This document shows, piece by piece, positions 36,201 to 45,333 of a stretch of DNA of 64,000 bases (positions within the stretch are counted from its first letter, which is position 1; every line of letters starts with the position of its first letter). Origin of the DNA: an uncultured Paracoccaceae bacterium (GTDB lineage Bacteria; Pseudomonadota; Alphaproteobacteria; Rhodobacterales; Rhodobacteraceae); assembly GCA_947492585.1 (NCBI GenBank), contig CANLND010000004.1, positions 124,001-188,000 on the forward strand. The letters run 5' to 3'. The position numbers were made by a program, and so were the translations under genes. The notes beneath the pieces are model-generated. The model saw only the letters and a list, made by a program, of their open reading frames with translations. It was not told where the DNA came from and did no database searches.

Positions 36201-39103
36201 TCTCGGTCTTCGCCAAATCCTCGGTTAGAAAGCTGCTACAGACCTATGCGAATGGCGGAAAATCCGACCCTGAAAAAGATATTGGTGCCTTGGAGGAAGC
36301 TCTTCGGATTCGTACAGAAATCGAGGCGCTGCCGCTGTCGGATTGCCCTGCCTTCGACGGTGTCGAAACCGACGAGAACCGATTGTCGCAGCAGATACAG
36401 GAAGCAAGCGAACTGCGGGCGTCGCTGGATCGGCTTTCAGTTCATGTCTGTGATACCGCTGCGTGGGAGGATGCCAAGCGACAATTGGCCAAAAGCGAGA
36501 CTGCCATTCTGCGAAACTCCATGACTCACTTCCGCGAAGCGCACGAAATCTGGTCGTCAAAATGCCAAGCTTTCAATGAGGCCGCCGGCTCGGACGCGAA
36601 GGAGTACTCGCTTAAGAACTTGCACATAATGCTGGGCGATACGACGTCAAACCGGCAGCACTTGGAAGATTGGACACGCTGGATCGGCGTTCGCAATCAA
36701 GCTTGCGCAGCAGGTCTTGAACCATTGGTTGAAGCCATTGATGTGGGCTTGCTGGAAATAAGGGCTGAAGACGCCTTTACAACCGCGTATGCGAACTGGT
36801 GGCTTCCATTGGCAATGGATGCAGAGCCGTGCCTAAGAGGATTTTCACACTGGGCCCACGAAGATGTAGTCAAACGCTTCAGACAGCTTGACGATCAAGC
36901 GACTGACATGGCGGCAGATCAAGTCCTCCATCGAATACGCCATGGCCTGCCAGCTAAAGATGGAGTTGCGAGGAAATCCGAACTTGGCACGTTGCGGCAT
37001 CAACTGGGTCTACAGCGCCCCAGTATGCCCATTCGCACTTTGGTATCGCAAATGCCGGAAACGTTCACAAAGCTTGTACCGTGTGTCCTCATGTCTCCAC
37101 TGTCAGTCGCACAATACTTGCCGGCGGGACAAGCTGCCTTTGACGTCGTAATTTTCGACGAGGCATCTCAAATCACAACTTGGGACGCAATCGGTGCGAT
37201 TGCGCGCGGGCGCCAGTCTATCATTGTCGGAGACCCCAAACAGCTGCCGCCCACGAACTTCTTTGGCAGAACCGAGGACAATGATGACAACTTGCCCGAG
37301 TCTGAAAGAGACCTTGCCTCCATTCTCGACGAAGTCGCTGCCGCGGGTGTTCCCACGCAACAGCTTGATTGGCATTATCGTAGCCGCGATGAATCCCTGA
37401 TCGCGTTTTCGAATTGGCACTACTATGGCGGCCGCCTTGTCACCTTCCCATCTCCGGCGACCTCTTCCCAAGCCGTTCAACTTCATCAGATCGACGGCAC
37501 TTATGGGCGTGGGCAAGGTCGCACAAACGAAGATGAGGCGCGCGCGATTGTTCGGATGACTGTCCGACAACTGGGTGAATGGCTCAAATTGCCTGAAGAA
37601 GAACGGCTGACACTCGGTGTCATCACGTTCAATGCCGAGCAACAGGGGTTGATCCTGGACCTTCTCGACGACGAGCGGAGGCGCAATCCGGATCTTGAAT
37701 GGTTCTTCGAAGATGCCCGCGAAGAGCCCGTCATCGTGAAGAACCTCGAAAATATCCAAGGTGACGAACGCGATGTAATGCTGTTTTCCATTACTTTCGG
37801 GCCAGATCACGGGGGAAAACTGTCCATGGCATTCGGCGCTCTCAACGGCGATGGCGGCGAGAAAAGACTCAATGTAGCGGTAACTCGAGCGCGGCAAGAA
37901 CTTCATATTTTTGCTTCAATCAGAGCCGACCAAATCGATCTGACCAGGACCAAAGCGCTCGGCGTCAAACACCTCAAAGGGTTCCTCGATTTTGCCGCCC
38001 GTGGGCCTGTGGCGTTACCTGCTCAAGAGGATGGTTCACTTGGCCCCGTCGAGAATGTGTTTGAAGCATCAATTAAGGCTGCCATCGAAGCTAAAGGCTG
38101 GGAGCTTCGCCCACAGATTGGTGTCTCGGGGTTCAGGATCGATCTGGGTGTCGTACATCCTGATCATGCAGGTACTTATCTTGCAGGAATCGAGTGCGAT
38201 GGTGCCACCTATCACGGGTCCGCTACGGCCCGAGACCGCGATAAAGTGCGGCAGGCGGTGCTCGAGAATCTCGGCTGGACGATATTTCGCATTTGGTCGA
38301 CGGACTGGTTCAAGAATTCCAAGGCCGTAATTGAACGCATTCACGAGGCGCTCACAGAGCATTTGGCATCCGACAGAGCCGAACGTGCTGCGGCAGAGCA
38401 CGCTCGCGCTGAGAAACAAGCAGCTCTTGATGCGGAAGTGCTGGAACAAGCGGTACCGGACATTGAAACTGTTCAAGCAGATCAAGCGACAGAGGGCGGT
38501 GAGGGTTCATCGGATGACAAGTCAACTGAATCCCCTAACTCGGATACTGAATCTGACAACCATCGACAATCACTGGTCGCAAGCGCAACCGCGTTGGATT
38601 CCTTAGATCAGGGTTCTCAGACAATTGCCCCAAGTCTTCTAACGCCCGATCCGGATCAGTTCTACCAAGCCTCATATATTCCGACTCTTGAGCTCTTGAT
38701 TGCTGAAATCGTCGAAAGGGAGGGACCTCTTCCAGTTTCGCTGTTGGGACGACGCATTTCAGCACTCCACGGTTGGCAGAGAACCGGGAGGCGAATAGCT
38801 GATCAGGTGCGTTCTTCATTAGCACAGGTAGAGGTTTACTCAGAAGGAGGCGTCGAATTTGCCTGGACTCGCGGCAGCTATTCTGACCGTGTTTCTTTCC
38901 GTGAAGAGCTTGAGCGCGGTGTTCGAGATATTTCGCGCGCAGAGATAGCCAGTCTCTACGACGCGAATGCAGGCACATTAGCTACGAGCGAAGATCCAGT
39001 TTTGGAACTCGCCAGGATTGCGGGGATCAATAGGTTGTCAGCTGATGCCCGTAGTTACCTGGCACAATGTTTGGAGTGGCGGAATGACATGGAAAACCGC
39101 TGA
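33215..39103 (+). CDS. DUF4011 / SF1 helicase / Vsr-like nuclease / DUF3320 protein, candidate antiphage effector
   Basis: A 1962-residue cytoplasmic protein. Residues about 200-270 look like a transglutaminase-type Cys/His fold (LATCLDSSLLLAACFEAAG, then EGHAWVGVWL). DUF4011 begins near 385 (WQRKLLDLSLRNRLLNF). SF1 helicase motifs follow: GPPGTGKSQT near 698, DEASQI near 1315, VGDPKQLPP near 1338 and LNVAVTRAR near 1551. A PD-(D/E)xK/Vsr-like nuclease is seen near 1659 (IECDGATYHGSATARDRDK) with WTIFRIWSTDWF. The C-terminus (about 1815-1940) matches DUF3320. As I recall, this architecture was reported as the single-gene antiphage system Hhe (Gao et al. 2020). It is followed by an SbcD-like gene. 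Confidence 0.85.
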   Translation: MSEIDFAIEDPSGICPVQLDISLSSKVNFASAQNGVSILKNVWLKNMSDAPIENLKLTIESKPALIRSKSWTIDRLAPADSRSLFDHDTPLDDALLAGLNEAEFGTLSFSVMSGDDELLMATRRIEMLARDEWGGIGDMAQLLAAYVSPNDGVVASILKDAGKLLEASGHSGAIDGYQSKDPARAWMLAGAIWSAATGLGLTYAVPPASFEQRGQKIRNPGRIRSEGLATCLDSSLLLAACFEAAGLNPVILFSEGHAWVGVWLTNRDFGSITEPDVVAVRKAVDAREFVMMETTLLTKRPTIGFEEAVEVSKEHTAERNEHTFQLAVDIQRARAAKIRPLAAHRVDDAAISEEIPISSAALPKPLDLGFLPGDLVEEEPSTPMDRISRWQRKLLDLSLRNRLLNFRDTKQTLPFLCPDVSSLEDHLADGKKFKTLALKDEDPLGQRDLLSNQEPRLLQEVARDAFAKGQIAVPLTGKDANNRLLALYRKAKSDMQEGGTNTLFLAAGFLRWKKSEHDSRSYRAPLLLIPAKISRRSAQSDFVIEHHEDDVRFNSTLLEFLKRDFDLKIPELEGDLPKDESGYDLPLIFEILRRKVRDVAGFEVVEDLAMSTFSFAKFLMWKDLVDRTDSLRESALVKHLVDNPTEPFLAEGATGLPTAVDVDRRVAPGDLFAPLPADSSQLSAVLAAQEGHDFVLIGPPGTGKSQTIANIISQCLAVGKTVLFVAEKSAALDVVHRRLSAHGLADAVLELHSNKSDRKSVLEQLGRSWERDGSASEGEWVRVTDSLSVTRDELNAYVKALHRKGTQGFSVFQAVGRAAQAELPFSLSFDNKDAHDVETYEHLKRLSEAVGRCHEIVDGRPEMPLVQSEEWSFGWQNDFLKSAEELQASSRNLIDAASKLADLAGLTSDSECTQEHLDVLRDLARIPDVGKDLSWALSPDIGKMTESAELMEQLAKNYRRSSEALSASYPMERLGAIPLGQLDADWRRAQTKMWPFSVFAKSSVRKLLQTYANGGKSDPEKDIGALEEALRIRTEIEALPLSDCPAFDGVETDENRLSQQIQEASELRASLDRLSVHVCDTAAWEDAKRQLAKSETAILRNSMTHFREAHEIWSSKCQAFNEAAGSDAKEYSLKNLHIMLGDTTSNRQHLEDWTRWIGVRNQACAAGLEPLVEAIDVGLLEIRAEDAFTTAYANWWLPLAMDAEPCLRGFSHWAHEDVVKRFRQLDDQATDMAADQVLHRIRHGLPAKDGVARKSELGTLRHQLGLQRPSMPIRTLVSQMPETFTKLVPCVLMSPLSVAQYLPAGQAAFDVVIFDEASQITTWDAIGAIARGRQSIIVGDPKQLPPTNFFGRTEDNDDNLPESERDLASILDEVAAAGVPTQQLDWHYRSRDESLIAFSNWHYYGGRLVTFPSPATSSQAVQLHQIDGTYGRGQGRTNEDEARAIVRMTVRQLGEWLKLPEEERLTLGVITFNAEQQGLILDLLDDERRRNPDLEWFFEDAREEPVIVKNLENIQGDERDVMLFSITFGPDHGGKLSMAFGALNGDGGEKRLNVAVTRARQELHIFASIRADQIDLTRTKALGVKHLKGFLDFAARGPVALPAQEDGSLGPVENVFEASIKAAIEAKGWELRPQIGVSGFRIDLGVVHPDHAGTYLAGIECDGATYHGSATARDRDKVRQAVLENLGWTIFRIWSTDWFKNSKAVIERIHEALTEHLASDRAERAAAEHARAEKQAALDAEVLEQAVPDIETVQADQATEGGEGSSDDKSTESPNSDTESDNHRQSLVASATALDSLDQGSQTIAPSLLTPDPDQFYQASYIPTLELLIAEIVEREGPLPVSLLGRRISALHGWQRTGRRIADQVRSSLAQVEVYSEGGVEFAWTRGSYSDRVSFREELERGVRDISRAEIASLYDANAGTLATSEDPVLELARIAGINRLSADARSYLAQCLEWRNDMENR

Positions 39104-39261
39104 TAGCTTCCAAAATAATATTCTTGCACAGCAAGGCCCGGCAGCTGGTTCTGGAGACGGGAGAGCTCCGGTGTGAATTAGGGCAATCTACCCGACATAT
39201 TTTCACGTCATGGTCCTCACAGGCAATCTGGCAAACCTGGAAGTAATATTGAGACTGTTCA

Positions 39262-40497
39262 TTGATACGAATTCTACACACAGCTGATGTCCACCTCGAC
39301 TCGCCCTTGAAATCTTTGGCGATGCGAGACGAAGACCTGAGAACCAATGTGGAAGCAGCCACACGTGCTGCTTTTACTCGACTGATTGATTGCGCCCTTT
39401 CCGAACATGTCAAAGCAGTGTTGATTTCGGGTGATCTCTTTGATGGGAAAGAGCGCAGCGCAAGAACGGCAGCGTTTCTGACTGGACAGTTTGACCGTCT
39501 GAGAGCTGCCGATATTCGGGTTTTCTACATTAAAGGAAACCATGATGCAGAAAACCCGATAACAGGAGCGCTTGATTTACCAGACAATGTGCATGTCTTT
39601 GATGCGCGCGGTGGCAAAGTGCAACTGGCAGAGAACATCTGGGTTCATGGTGTTAGTTTTGCAGGCCGCCATGCCAGCGAAAGCCTATTGCCCCGCTTTG
39701 CGGAACCTGTGAGCAGTGCCGTCAATATCGCCATGTTGCATACTTCGCTCGCGGGGGCGTCAGGTCATGACACATATGCACCTTGTTCGATCAGCGATCT
39801 CAGAGGAGCTGGGTTTGACTACTGGGCGCTTGGCCATGTTCACAAACGGCAGGTGCATGCAAAGTCGCCATGGGTGGTCATGCCTGGCATGCCACAAGGG
39901 CGAGACATCGGTGAAGCGGGGCCGAAATCTGCAAGTCTATTGACAATCCGAGACGAGAAAATCGAGGTCGAAGAGGTGCCAACCTCGGTGGTGGAATTCC
40001 TCTCCTCCTCGCTGGATGTTACAGATGCCGTAGATGACGACGCTCTGCGCGCCCTATTGCGTGAACACCTTCTGACCACGGCCGCGACATTGAGCTCCGC
40101 CGCCGGAGTTTTGCGCCTGACTCTGTCAGGATCACCATTACGCAGCTGGCAAATCCAACGTGACCGCGATTTTTGGAGCGAGCAGATCAACGCACTGTCC
40201 AGAGACACAGGCTGCCTTTGGATTGACCGAGTGATTTTTGACCTCCAATCGACAAAGACACCTTCAGGCGCCGCCAATGCCGTTGACGAGCTTTACATGT
40301 CCATGATGGGTATTCAGGCCGAACCAGGATTTTCAAACTTGGCACAAGCCGAGATCGACGAGATGATCCAAGATCTTCCCCCAACTGTACGGGCCCAGCT
40401 CTTGCCCGACGAGACCGCTGCGAAGGCTCTGTTCCATCGCCTGGCTGAGGCTGGAGCCCGCAATGTGTTTGCACGTATGAAAGGGGTCGATTCCTGA
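39262..40497 (+). CDS. SbcD/YhaO-like metallophosphoesterase (DNA nuclease)
   Basis: A 411-residue Mre11/SbcD-type calcineurin-fold enzyme. The metal-binding motifs are complete: HTADVHLDSP, SGDLFDG, KGNHDAEN, a His in AMLHTSL and ALGHVHKRQ. The family cuts DNA ends together with an SMC-like ATPase. The start is TTG at 39262; no in-frame ATG precedes motif I. Its TGA overlaps the next ATG by one base (TGATG), so it is coupled to the SbcC-like gene. The pair resembles YhaO-YhaN of Bacillus more than SbcD-SbcC. The gap to the helicase gene is 158 bases, so co-transcription is likely. Confidence 0.88.
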   Translation: MIRILHTADVHLDSPLKSLAMRDEDLRTNVEAATRAAFTRLIDCALSEHVKAVLISGDLFDGKERSARTAAFLTGQFDRLRAADIRVFYIKGNHDAENPITGALDLPDNVHVFDARGGKVQLAENIWVHGVSFAGRHASESLLPRFAEPVSSAVNIAMLHTSLAGASGHDTYAPCSISDLRGAGFDYWALGHVHKRQVHAKSPWVVMPGMPQGRDIGEAGPKSASLLTIRDEKIEVEEVPTSVVEFLSSSLDVTDAVDDDALRALLREHLLTTAATLSSAAGVLRLTLSGSPLRSWQIQRDRDFWSEQINALSRDTGCLWIDRVIFDLQSTKTPSGAANAVDELYMSMMGIQAEPGFSNLAQAEIDEMIQDLPPTVRAQLLPDETAAKALFHRLAEAGARNVFARMKGVDS

Positions 40498-43400
40498 TGC
40501 GTTTCCGCAACTTGACCATTGATCGCTTTGGCCACTTCACCGATCAGAGTTTTGATTTCGGCGCGGCAAAAGATCGGCCTGACTTTCACATTATCTATGG
40601 GCCAAACGAAGCTGGAAAAACCACAACGATGGAGGCGGCATTGCGTCTCTTTTACGGTTTCCCACATCGGGACGGTTATGCCTTTAAGCACCAACGCAAC
40701 AACCTGAAGGTTTCCGGGTTACTTGAAATTGAAGGGCAGCAGCGCCGTTTTTTGCGCCTTCCCAAACGCAGTGGATCTCTGGTTGATGAGGCAGGTATCG
40801 CCTTACCTGAGACCGCGCTCGCTGCCCATTTAGCGGGTCTGTCCGAAGAAGACTACCGCAAGCTACTCTGTCTTGATGATGACACAATCGAGCGTGGTGG
40901 CGAAGAAATCGCGCAGGCGCGTGGTGATATCGGCCGGTTACTTTTTTCCGCGGCTGCAGGTGTGGCGGATCTGAGCACAGTGTTGGAAAATGTGCGCGAA
41001 GAAGCCGATACAATCTGGCGCAAGCGGGCAACGAAAACGCGTGTGGCTGAATTGAAACGCGACTTGATGCAGGTCGAAAAGGGCATCCGTGCACTCGATG
41101 TTTCAGCCAATGCATGGCGGGGGTTAAAAAAGGCTTTGGCTGATGCGAAAGTGGCAGAGGAGGAAGTAAGAACCGCCCGAAATTCGCTGCATTCTGCTGC
41201 GGCAAAAGTTACTGCCAAACACCGGGCCGTACCGCTTATAGCCGAATTCGACGAGCTTGCCGAGAAGGTTGCGCCCTTCGCGGCATATCCTGATCGGTTG
41301 GAATTTGATCCCGAAGACCTTGTTGGAATGGTCGCTGAGGTTAGTCAGGTCAATGCCGATATTCTCCGCCTTACCGAGGAAATCGAAACTAAGACATCGG
41401 CCCGGCAAGGTATCGCACGGGCACCGCAGTTGCTGGCTTTGCCTGACAAACTGGAGACGCTGGAAGAGCTGCGTGCCCGTCACATGACTGCTGAATTGGA
41501 TCTTGAGCGTCGACGCGGGCAGATGCGCGACGCGGAAGCCGCGATGGCACATGCGGCGCGTGATCTTGAGGTCTCGCAAGATACTGATCCACGTCATCTT
41601 GTTCTGTCACCCGCCCAAATTGCAGGTTTGGAAAGCGCGCGGGAGGAGTTGCACCGCGCAATAGGTCGAAGGAAAGTAGAGCTCGAAGAGATTGCGGATC
41701 TGACTGAAAGGCGTGACAGAGCCCAGGCCACTGCTGAAAGTGCTGAATTGAATACTCCCGACCAACAAGGAGTGAGCGACATCTTGGCTGGTCACAGTGC
41801 AGATCGTCTGGCACCTGCCTTTGCCAAGGCCCAACAGGCCATTGATGCCCTGCAGGCCGATGAACACCTTGCCTTACACAATCTCGCCGCTGGCGACGTG
41901 GTTTTCTGCGAATTGCCTAACTGTCCAACCAGTGTGATAAAAGCGCAAGAATGGGCCAATAACCACGCCGAACTTACCCAGAAAATCGGGAACGCCAAGC
42001 ATAGCCTTACCCAACACCTTGAGGATGTAGCTGCGCGGCGTGCGCAAGCAGACCACGTAGCCTCTTCTGGTCTTGTGGTCTCAGATGCTCAAGCTTCCGC
42101 CCTAAAGGCAGAGCGGGACAACCTTTGGCTGGAGCACAAAGCGAGATTGGTTTCGGAGACAGCGAAGCCCTTTGAAAACGCCATGCAAACATTGGATACT
42201 GCGTTGTTTTCTCGCGTAGAGCACGCCCGCGACCTTGGTCAATTGCGTCAGATCGAGCAAGCACAAGCCGAGGCACAGGCGCGTGCTGATCAGGTGAAAA
42301 ACCAGCTTGACGCTCTAAGTGGCGAGAAAGCTGCGCTTGAGGAAAAGGTGAACGAGGCCGCTGCCGCCGTCGGATTGCACCTCCCTCAATTGCCTTTGGA
42401 ATGGTTGGACTGGGTACAACGTCACGGCGTTGCCGCTGAAGCCTCTCGAAAACTGGCGCAAGCCCGCGAAACCTACCGACCCGAAATCGAGCGGGCAAAG
42501 CGATTGTTCGAGGCATTGCAGCCTCATTTGCGCCTTGAGTCGCCAGATTTCGATAGCGTGCTGGCTGCCGCACGCGCATCGTCCGAGGCCGAGCGGGAGG
42601 AAAAGATCACCATCTCAAAAGCCTGTGACGCGCTAAATGGGCTCCAAGACGATCTTACCCGCCGAGAAAAAAAGCTCGAAACTGCGCAGGACAATGTCGA
42701 TCAGGCCGAGAAAGCTTGGTGTGGCATGGTCACTGACACCTTGGGGAATGCGGTTTCAGAAAATACCTTGCGTGCGTCAATCGAACCCCTTCGGATCCTG
42801 CGCGAACAAGAGACAGAGCGTTCAAAGGCGGCACAGCGTGTTGCCATGATGGAAGCCGATCAGGAAAATTTTGCACATCAAGTCGAAGCAATCGCCCGCG
42901 CCAATGAACTCCCGTTGGCCGATACCGCTATTGCAACCTTTGCTGACCTTAGTGTGCGGTCGGCTGCGGCGCAGAGCGCCGAACATCAATCAGAAGAGCT
43001 GGCTACGCAAATCAAAGCCGCTGAGGAGAGTTTGGCGGAAAATAATCGGTGGATGGAGGAGACTGCGGGAAAGATCAAAGCCTTGGGGCAGATTTTCCCT
43101 GAGGGCACGCCGGTTGCAACTCTTGATGAACTGCGCGTCGCAACGGTGAAGGCTGAACAAGTGATTGCCGATCGGATCAAAATGGCCAAACTTGAGCGTG
43201 CCATATGCTCAGAGCTTGGGGTTGGTGCATTGGTTGCTGCACGCACAATGCTCGATGGCGCAACGCTGACCGCCCTGGAGGCAGAGACCATCAAGTCTGA
43301 CCTGGCAGAGACAGAGAAAGCGCTGACCAAGGCGACGGAAGAACGAGTGACTGCAAAGCAAGCTCTGGCTCAAGTAACAGGAAGCACGGAAATTGCTTTG

Positions 43401-43925
43401 CTCACTGAACGCAAAGCGACTCTGGAGCTGGAATTAGAGGAGGCCGCGCTGAAATACCTCGAACTTTCGTTAGGGTATAACTTGGCCGATGAAGCGCTCC
43501 GTAGGTACCGCGATAATCACCGCAGCGGAATGATGACAGCGACCGAACGCTGCTTTGCCACTCTGACCCAGGGAGCTTATGCGCGTCTTGCGACTCAACC
43601 GGAAGGCTCGGCAGAAGTATTGCTGGCGGTCGATAGGGAAGGCGCGTTCAAGCGGGTATCCGAAATGTCGAAGGGCACGCGTTTTCAGCTTTATCTGGCT
43701 TTGCGTGCAGCAGCCCATGAGCAATTGGTGGCGCAAGGTACTTGCCTGCCTTTCTTTTGTGATGATATTTTTGAGACCTTCGATGAAGAGCGTACCAGCG
43801 CCGCCTGCCGAGTGATGGAACAGATCGGGCGTAGCGGTCAGGCGATTTACCTGACCCACCACCGGCATGTTGTTGAAATAGCCCGGCAGGTTTGTGATAC
43901 AGCGCCTCTGGTTCATGAGATTTAG
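40497..43925 (+). CDS. SbcC/YhaN-like AAA ATPase with long coiled coils
   Basis: A 1142-residue SMC-like ATPase. Walker A (YGPNEAGKTTT) is at residues 34-44 after a short N-lobe. Residues about 200-1000 are mostly Ala/Glu/Leu-rich coiled coil with several breaks (for example around 270, 460 and 640); a Cys-x-x-Cys zinc hook was not found. The C-lobe has SKGTRFQLYLALR (signature) near 1056, LPFFCDDIFETFD (Walker B) near 1083 and YLTHHRHVVEIA (His switch). It should form a dimer with the upstream phosphoesterase and process DNA ends. In this setting an antiphage or plasmid-restricting role is likely but unproven. Confidence 0.88.
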   Translation: MRFRNLTIDRFGHFTDQSFDFGAAKDRPDFHIIYGPNEAGKTTTMEAALRLFYGFPHRDGYAFKHQRNNLKVSGLLEIEGQQRRFLRLPKRSGSLVDEAGIALPETALAAHLAGLSEEDYRKLLCLDDDTIERGGEEIAQARGDIGRLLFSAAAGVADLSTVLENVREEADTIWRKRATKTRVAELKRDLMQVEKGIRALDVSANAWRGLKKALADAKVAEEEVRTARNSLHSAAAKVTAKHRAVPLIAEFDELAEKVAPFAAYPDRLEFDPEDLVGMVAEVSQVNADILRLTEEIETKTSARQGIARAPQLLALPDKLETLEELRARHMTAELDLERRRGQMRDAEAAMAHAARDLEVSQDTDPRHLVLSPAQIAGLESAREELHRAIGRRKVELEEIADLTERRDRAQATAESAELNTPDQQGVSDILAGHSADRLAPAFAKAQQAIDALQADEHLALHNLAAGDVVFCELPNCPTSVIKAQEWANNHAELTQKIGNAKHSLTQHLEDVAARRAQADHVASSGLVVSDAQASALKAERDNLWLEHKARLVSETAKPFENAMQTLDTALFSRVEHARDLGQLRQIEQAQAEAQARADQVKNQLDALSGEKAALEEKVNEAAAAVGLHLPQLPLEWLDWVQRHGVAAEASRKLAQARETYRPEIERAKRLFEALQPHLRLESPDFDSVLAAARASSEAEREEKITISKACDALNGLQDDLTRREKKLETAQDNVDQAEKAWCGMVTDTLGNAVSENTLRASIEPLRILREQETERSKAAQRVAMMEADQENFAHQVEAIARANELPLADTAIATFADLSVRSAAAQSAEHQSEELATQIKAAEESLAENNRWMEETAGKIKALGQIFPEGTPVATLDELRVATVKAEQVIADRIKMAKLERAICSELGVGALVAARTMLDGATLTALEAETIKSDLAETEKALTKATEERVTAKQALAQVTGSTEIALLTERKATLELELEEAALKYLELSLGYNLADEALRRYRDNHRSGMMTATERCFATLTQGAYARLATQPEGSAEVLLAVDREGAFKRVSEMSKGTRFQLYLALRAAAHEQLVAQGTCLPFFCDDIFETFDEERTSAACRVMEQIGRSGQAIYLTHHRHVVEIARQVCDTAPLVHEI

Positions 43926-44038
43926 ATCTCAAGCCTAAATTCATCCATAGTTAGGTGCTGCGCAGCCCGCCCTCAATCTGATGAACTTTTTGCTTTGAAT
44001 TCTCAAGGAAACACTTATTTCGTAGCTCAAGCTGCCAC

Positions 44039-44416
44039 TTAGCCAGTGTGCCTCAGCGGTTTCGAACTGAACGACGTCAGCATCCATCCTTGTTTCTGGT
44101 CGAAGGTGTATAGTTTTTGAGGCGATAGGCGCTCCTGTAGTACATCATAGACATCTTCCATGAAGTCTGAATGCGAGGCGAGTGGTTTGGCGGTGAATGT
44201 CTCGCCACCGTTGAATTTTACTTCATCAATCAGTGGCATTAGGCCCGGACGCCCGAACGGGTCAGCCCAGTCTCGGCGGCAATTTAGTGGTCCCGAAACG
44301 AAACAATCTGCATTGATCAGCTTGAAGCGAAGGGATCGGCCGTGATCCTCAAGCAGCAAGGTTCCATTGGCCACGGTTTCGATCATGAGTTTCTGCAGGA
44401 AATGTTGGAGCGTCAT
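44039..44416 (-). CDS. Hypothetical protein
   Basis: A 125-residue soluble protein of mixed charge with no recognised family. Features are an N-terminal helix (TLQHFLQKLMIETVANG), a central LPLIDEVKFNGGE-like strand region and the segment SDFMEDVYDVLQERL. The ATG at 44416 has AGGAG 6 bases upstream, which supports it as real. It is convergent with the SbcC-like gene and lies downstream of the next unknown gene on the same strand, 110 bases apart. Confidence 0.6.
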   Translation of the reverse strand: MTLQHFLQKLMIETVANGTLLLEDHGRSLRFKLINADCFVSGPLNCRRDWADPFGRPGLMPLIDEVKFNGGETFTAKPLASHSDFMEDVYDVLQERLSPQKLYTFDQKQGWMLTSFSSKPLRHTG

Positions 44417-44526
44417 GAAGCTCTCCTTTTGTTTGGCTACGGTTTGTGACTGGGACGTGGGTTTGCATCGAAAAAAGAAAAAGATCTTTTTGACTTCCCT
44501 TTGGGGAACGTCGCCTGGTCAACAGC

Positions 44527-45333
44527 TCAGATAGAGTCGTCTTCTGGGAACGCAGCCGTCTTTGAGGATCGCTGTTGAGGCCATCCGGAAGTCGGAATGA
44601 TTGAATACTGACGCTTGTGTTTCTTGGCGTTGAAAATTTGACATTTCCGCCATTTCGAATCTTCATGGAGAAATCTGATTTCGACTTCGGAATAGCCTGG
44701 TTTAGTCCCGTCCTGGAGGAACCCCACCACAAACCCGATGTTCTTTTTGTTCGCCCACCTTTGAAGAATTGGGCGTAGCCGTGCATCGATTTTTCGAGGA
44801 TTCAAAGGGTGGAACTGGTCATACCCACCATTCTTGAGAACATTCCGCCAGCCGTCGAAGATTGTGAATTTTGGCGTTCGCATTCCTGATCTTCCGGCGA
44901 TACCAATGTAGACTATCAAATCCAAATCCGAGCGACAGTATGCGATATCTTGCCCGTCAAGCAGCGTATACCGTTCCATATTTGCCATGAGGTCAAATAC
45001 GGTTTCCGAGAATTTCCAGATGAGATTTCGACTTCGCTGATCGAGGTACAGCTCATCAAAAAGTTCACAACGGCACCAATACGTCACGGACGATTTGAAC
45101 GATCTGGCATCGTTTGAGCGCGGGGCACATCCCAGATCCCGAAGGGATCTCAGGTCTGCCCAGTAGGTCCTGTTTTCGATCTCTAAGTTGCGTACGCGCG
45201 GCCAATCGATTTTCATCGACTGCAGGTGGATCAGGGCAAGAAGGAACTTCTGTTCTCGGAACGGAATGCCCCGGTATTTCAAAAACTCAACGAAGTATTC
45301 AGGGATGCGGAATTTGCCGTTGTGCTCCACCAT
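44527..45333 (-). CDS. Hypothetical protein, possible DNA-binding protein
   Basis: A 268-residue basic protein. The frame is open to 45735, but the ATG at 45333 has a perfect AAGGAG seven bases upstream and starts the compositionally normal part (MVEHNGKFRIPEYFVEFLKY). It contains several basic and aromatic helices (SSVTYWCRCELFDELYL, then DLDLIVYIGIAGRSGMRTP and LRPILQRWANKKNIGFVVGF). The layout slightly recalls winged-helix replication initiators, but I see no diagnostic motif. It is divergent from the 836-residue repeat protein across a 338-base region with a palindrome. Confidence 0.6.
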   Translation of the reverse strand: MVEHNGKFRIPEYFVEFLKYRGIPFREQKFLLALIHLQSMKIDWPRVRNLEIENRTYWADLRSLRDLGCAPRSNDARSFKSSVTYWCRCELFDELYLDQRSRNLIWKFSETVFDLMANMERYTLLDGQDIAYCRSDLDLIVYIGIAGRSGMRTPKFTIFDGWRNVLKNGGYDQFHPLNPRKIDARLRPILQRWANKKNIGFVVGFLQDGTKPGYSEVEIRFLHEDSKWRKCQIFNAKKHKRQYSIIPTSGWPQQRSSKTAAFPEDDSI

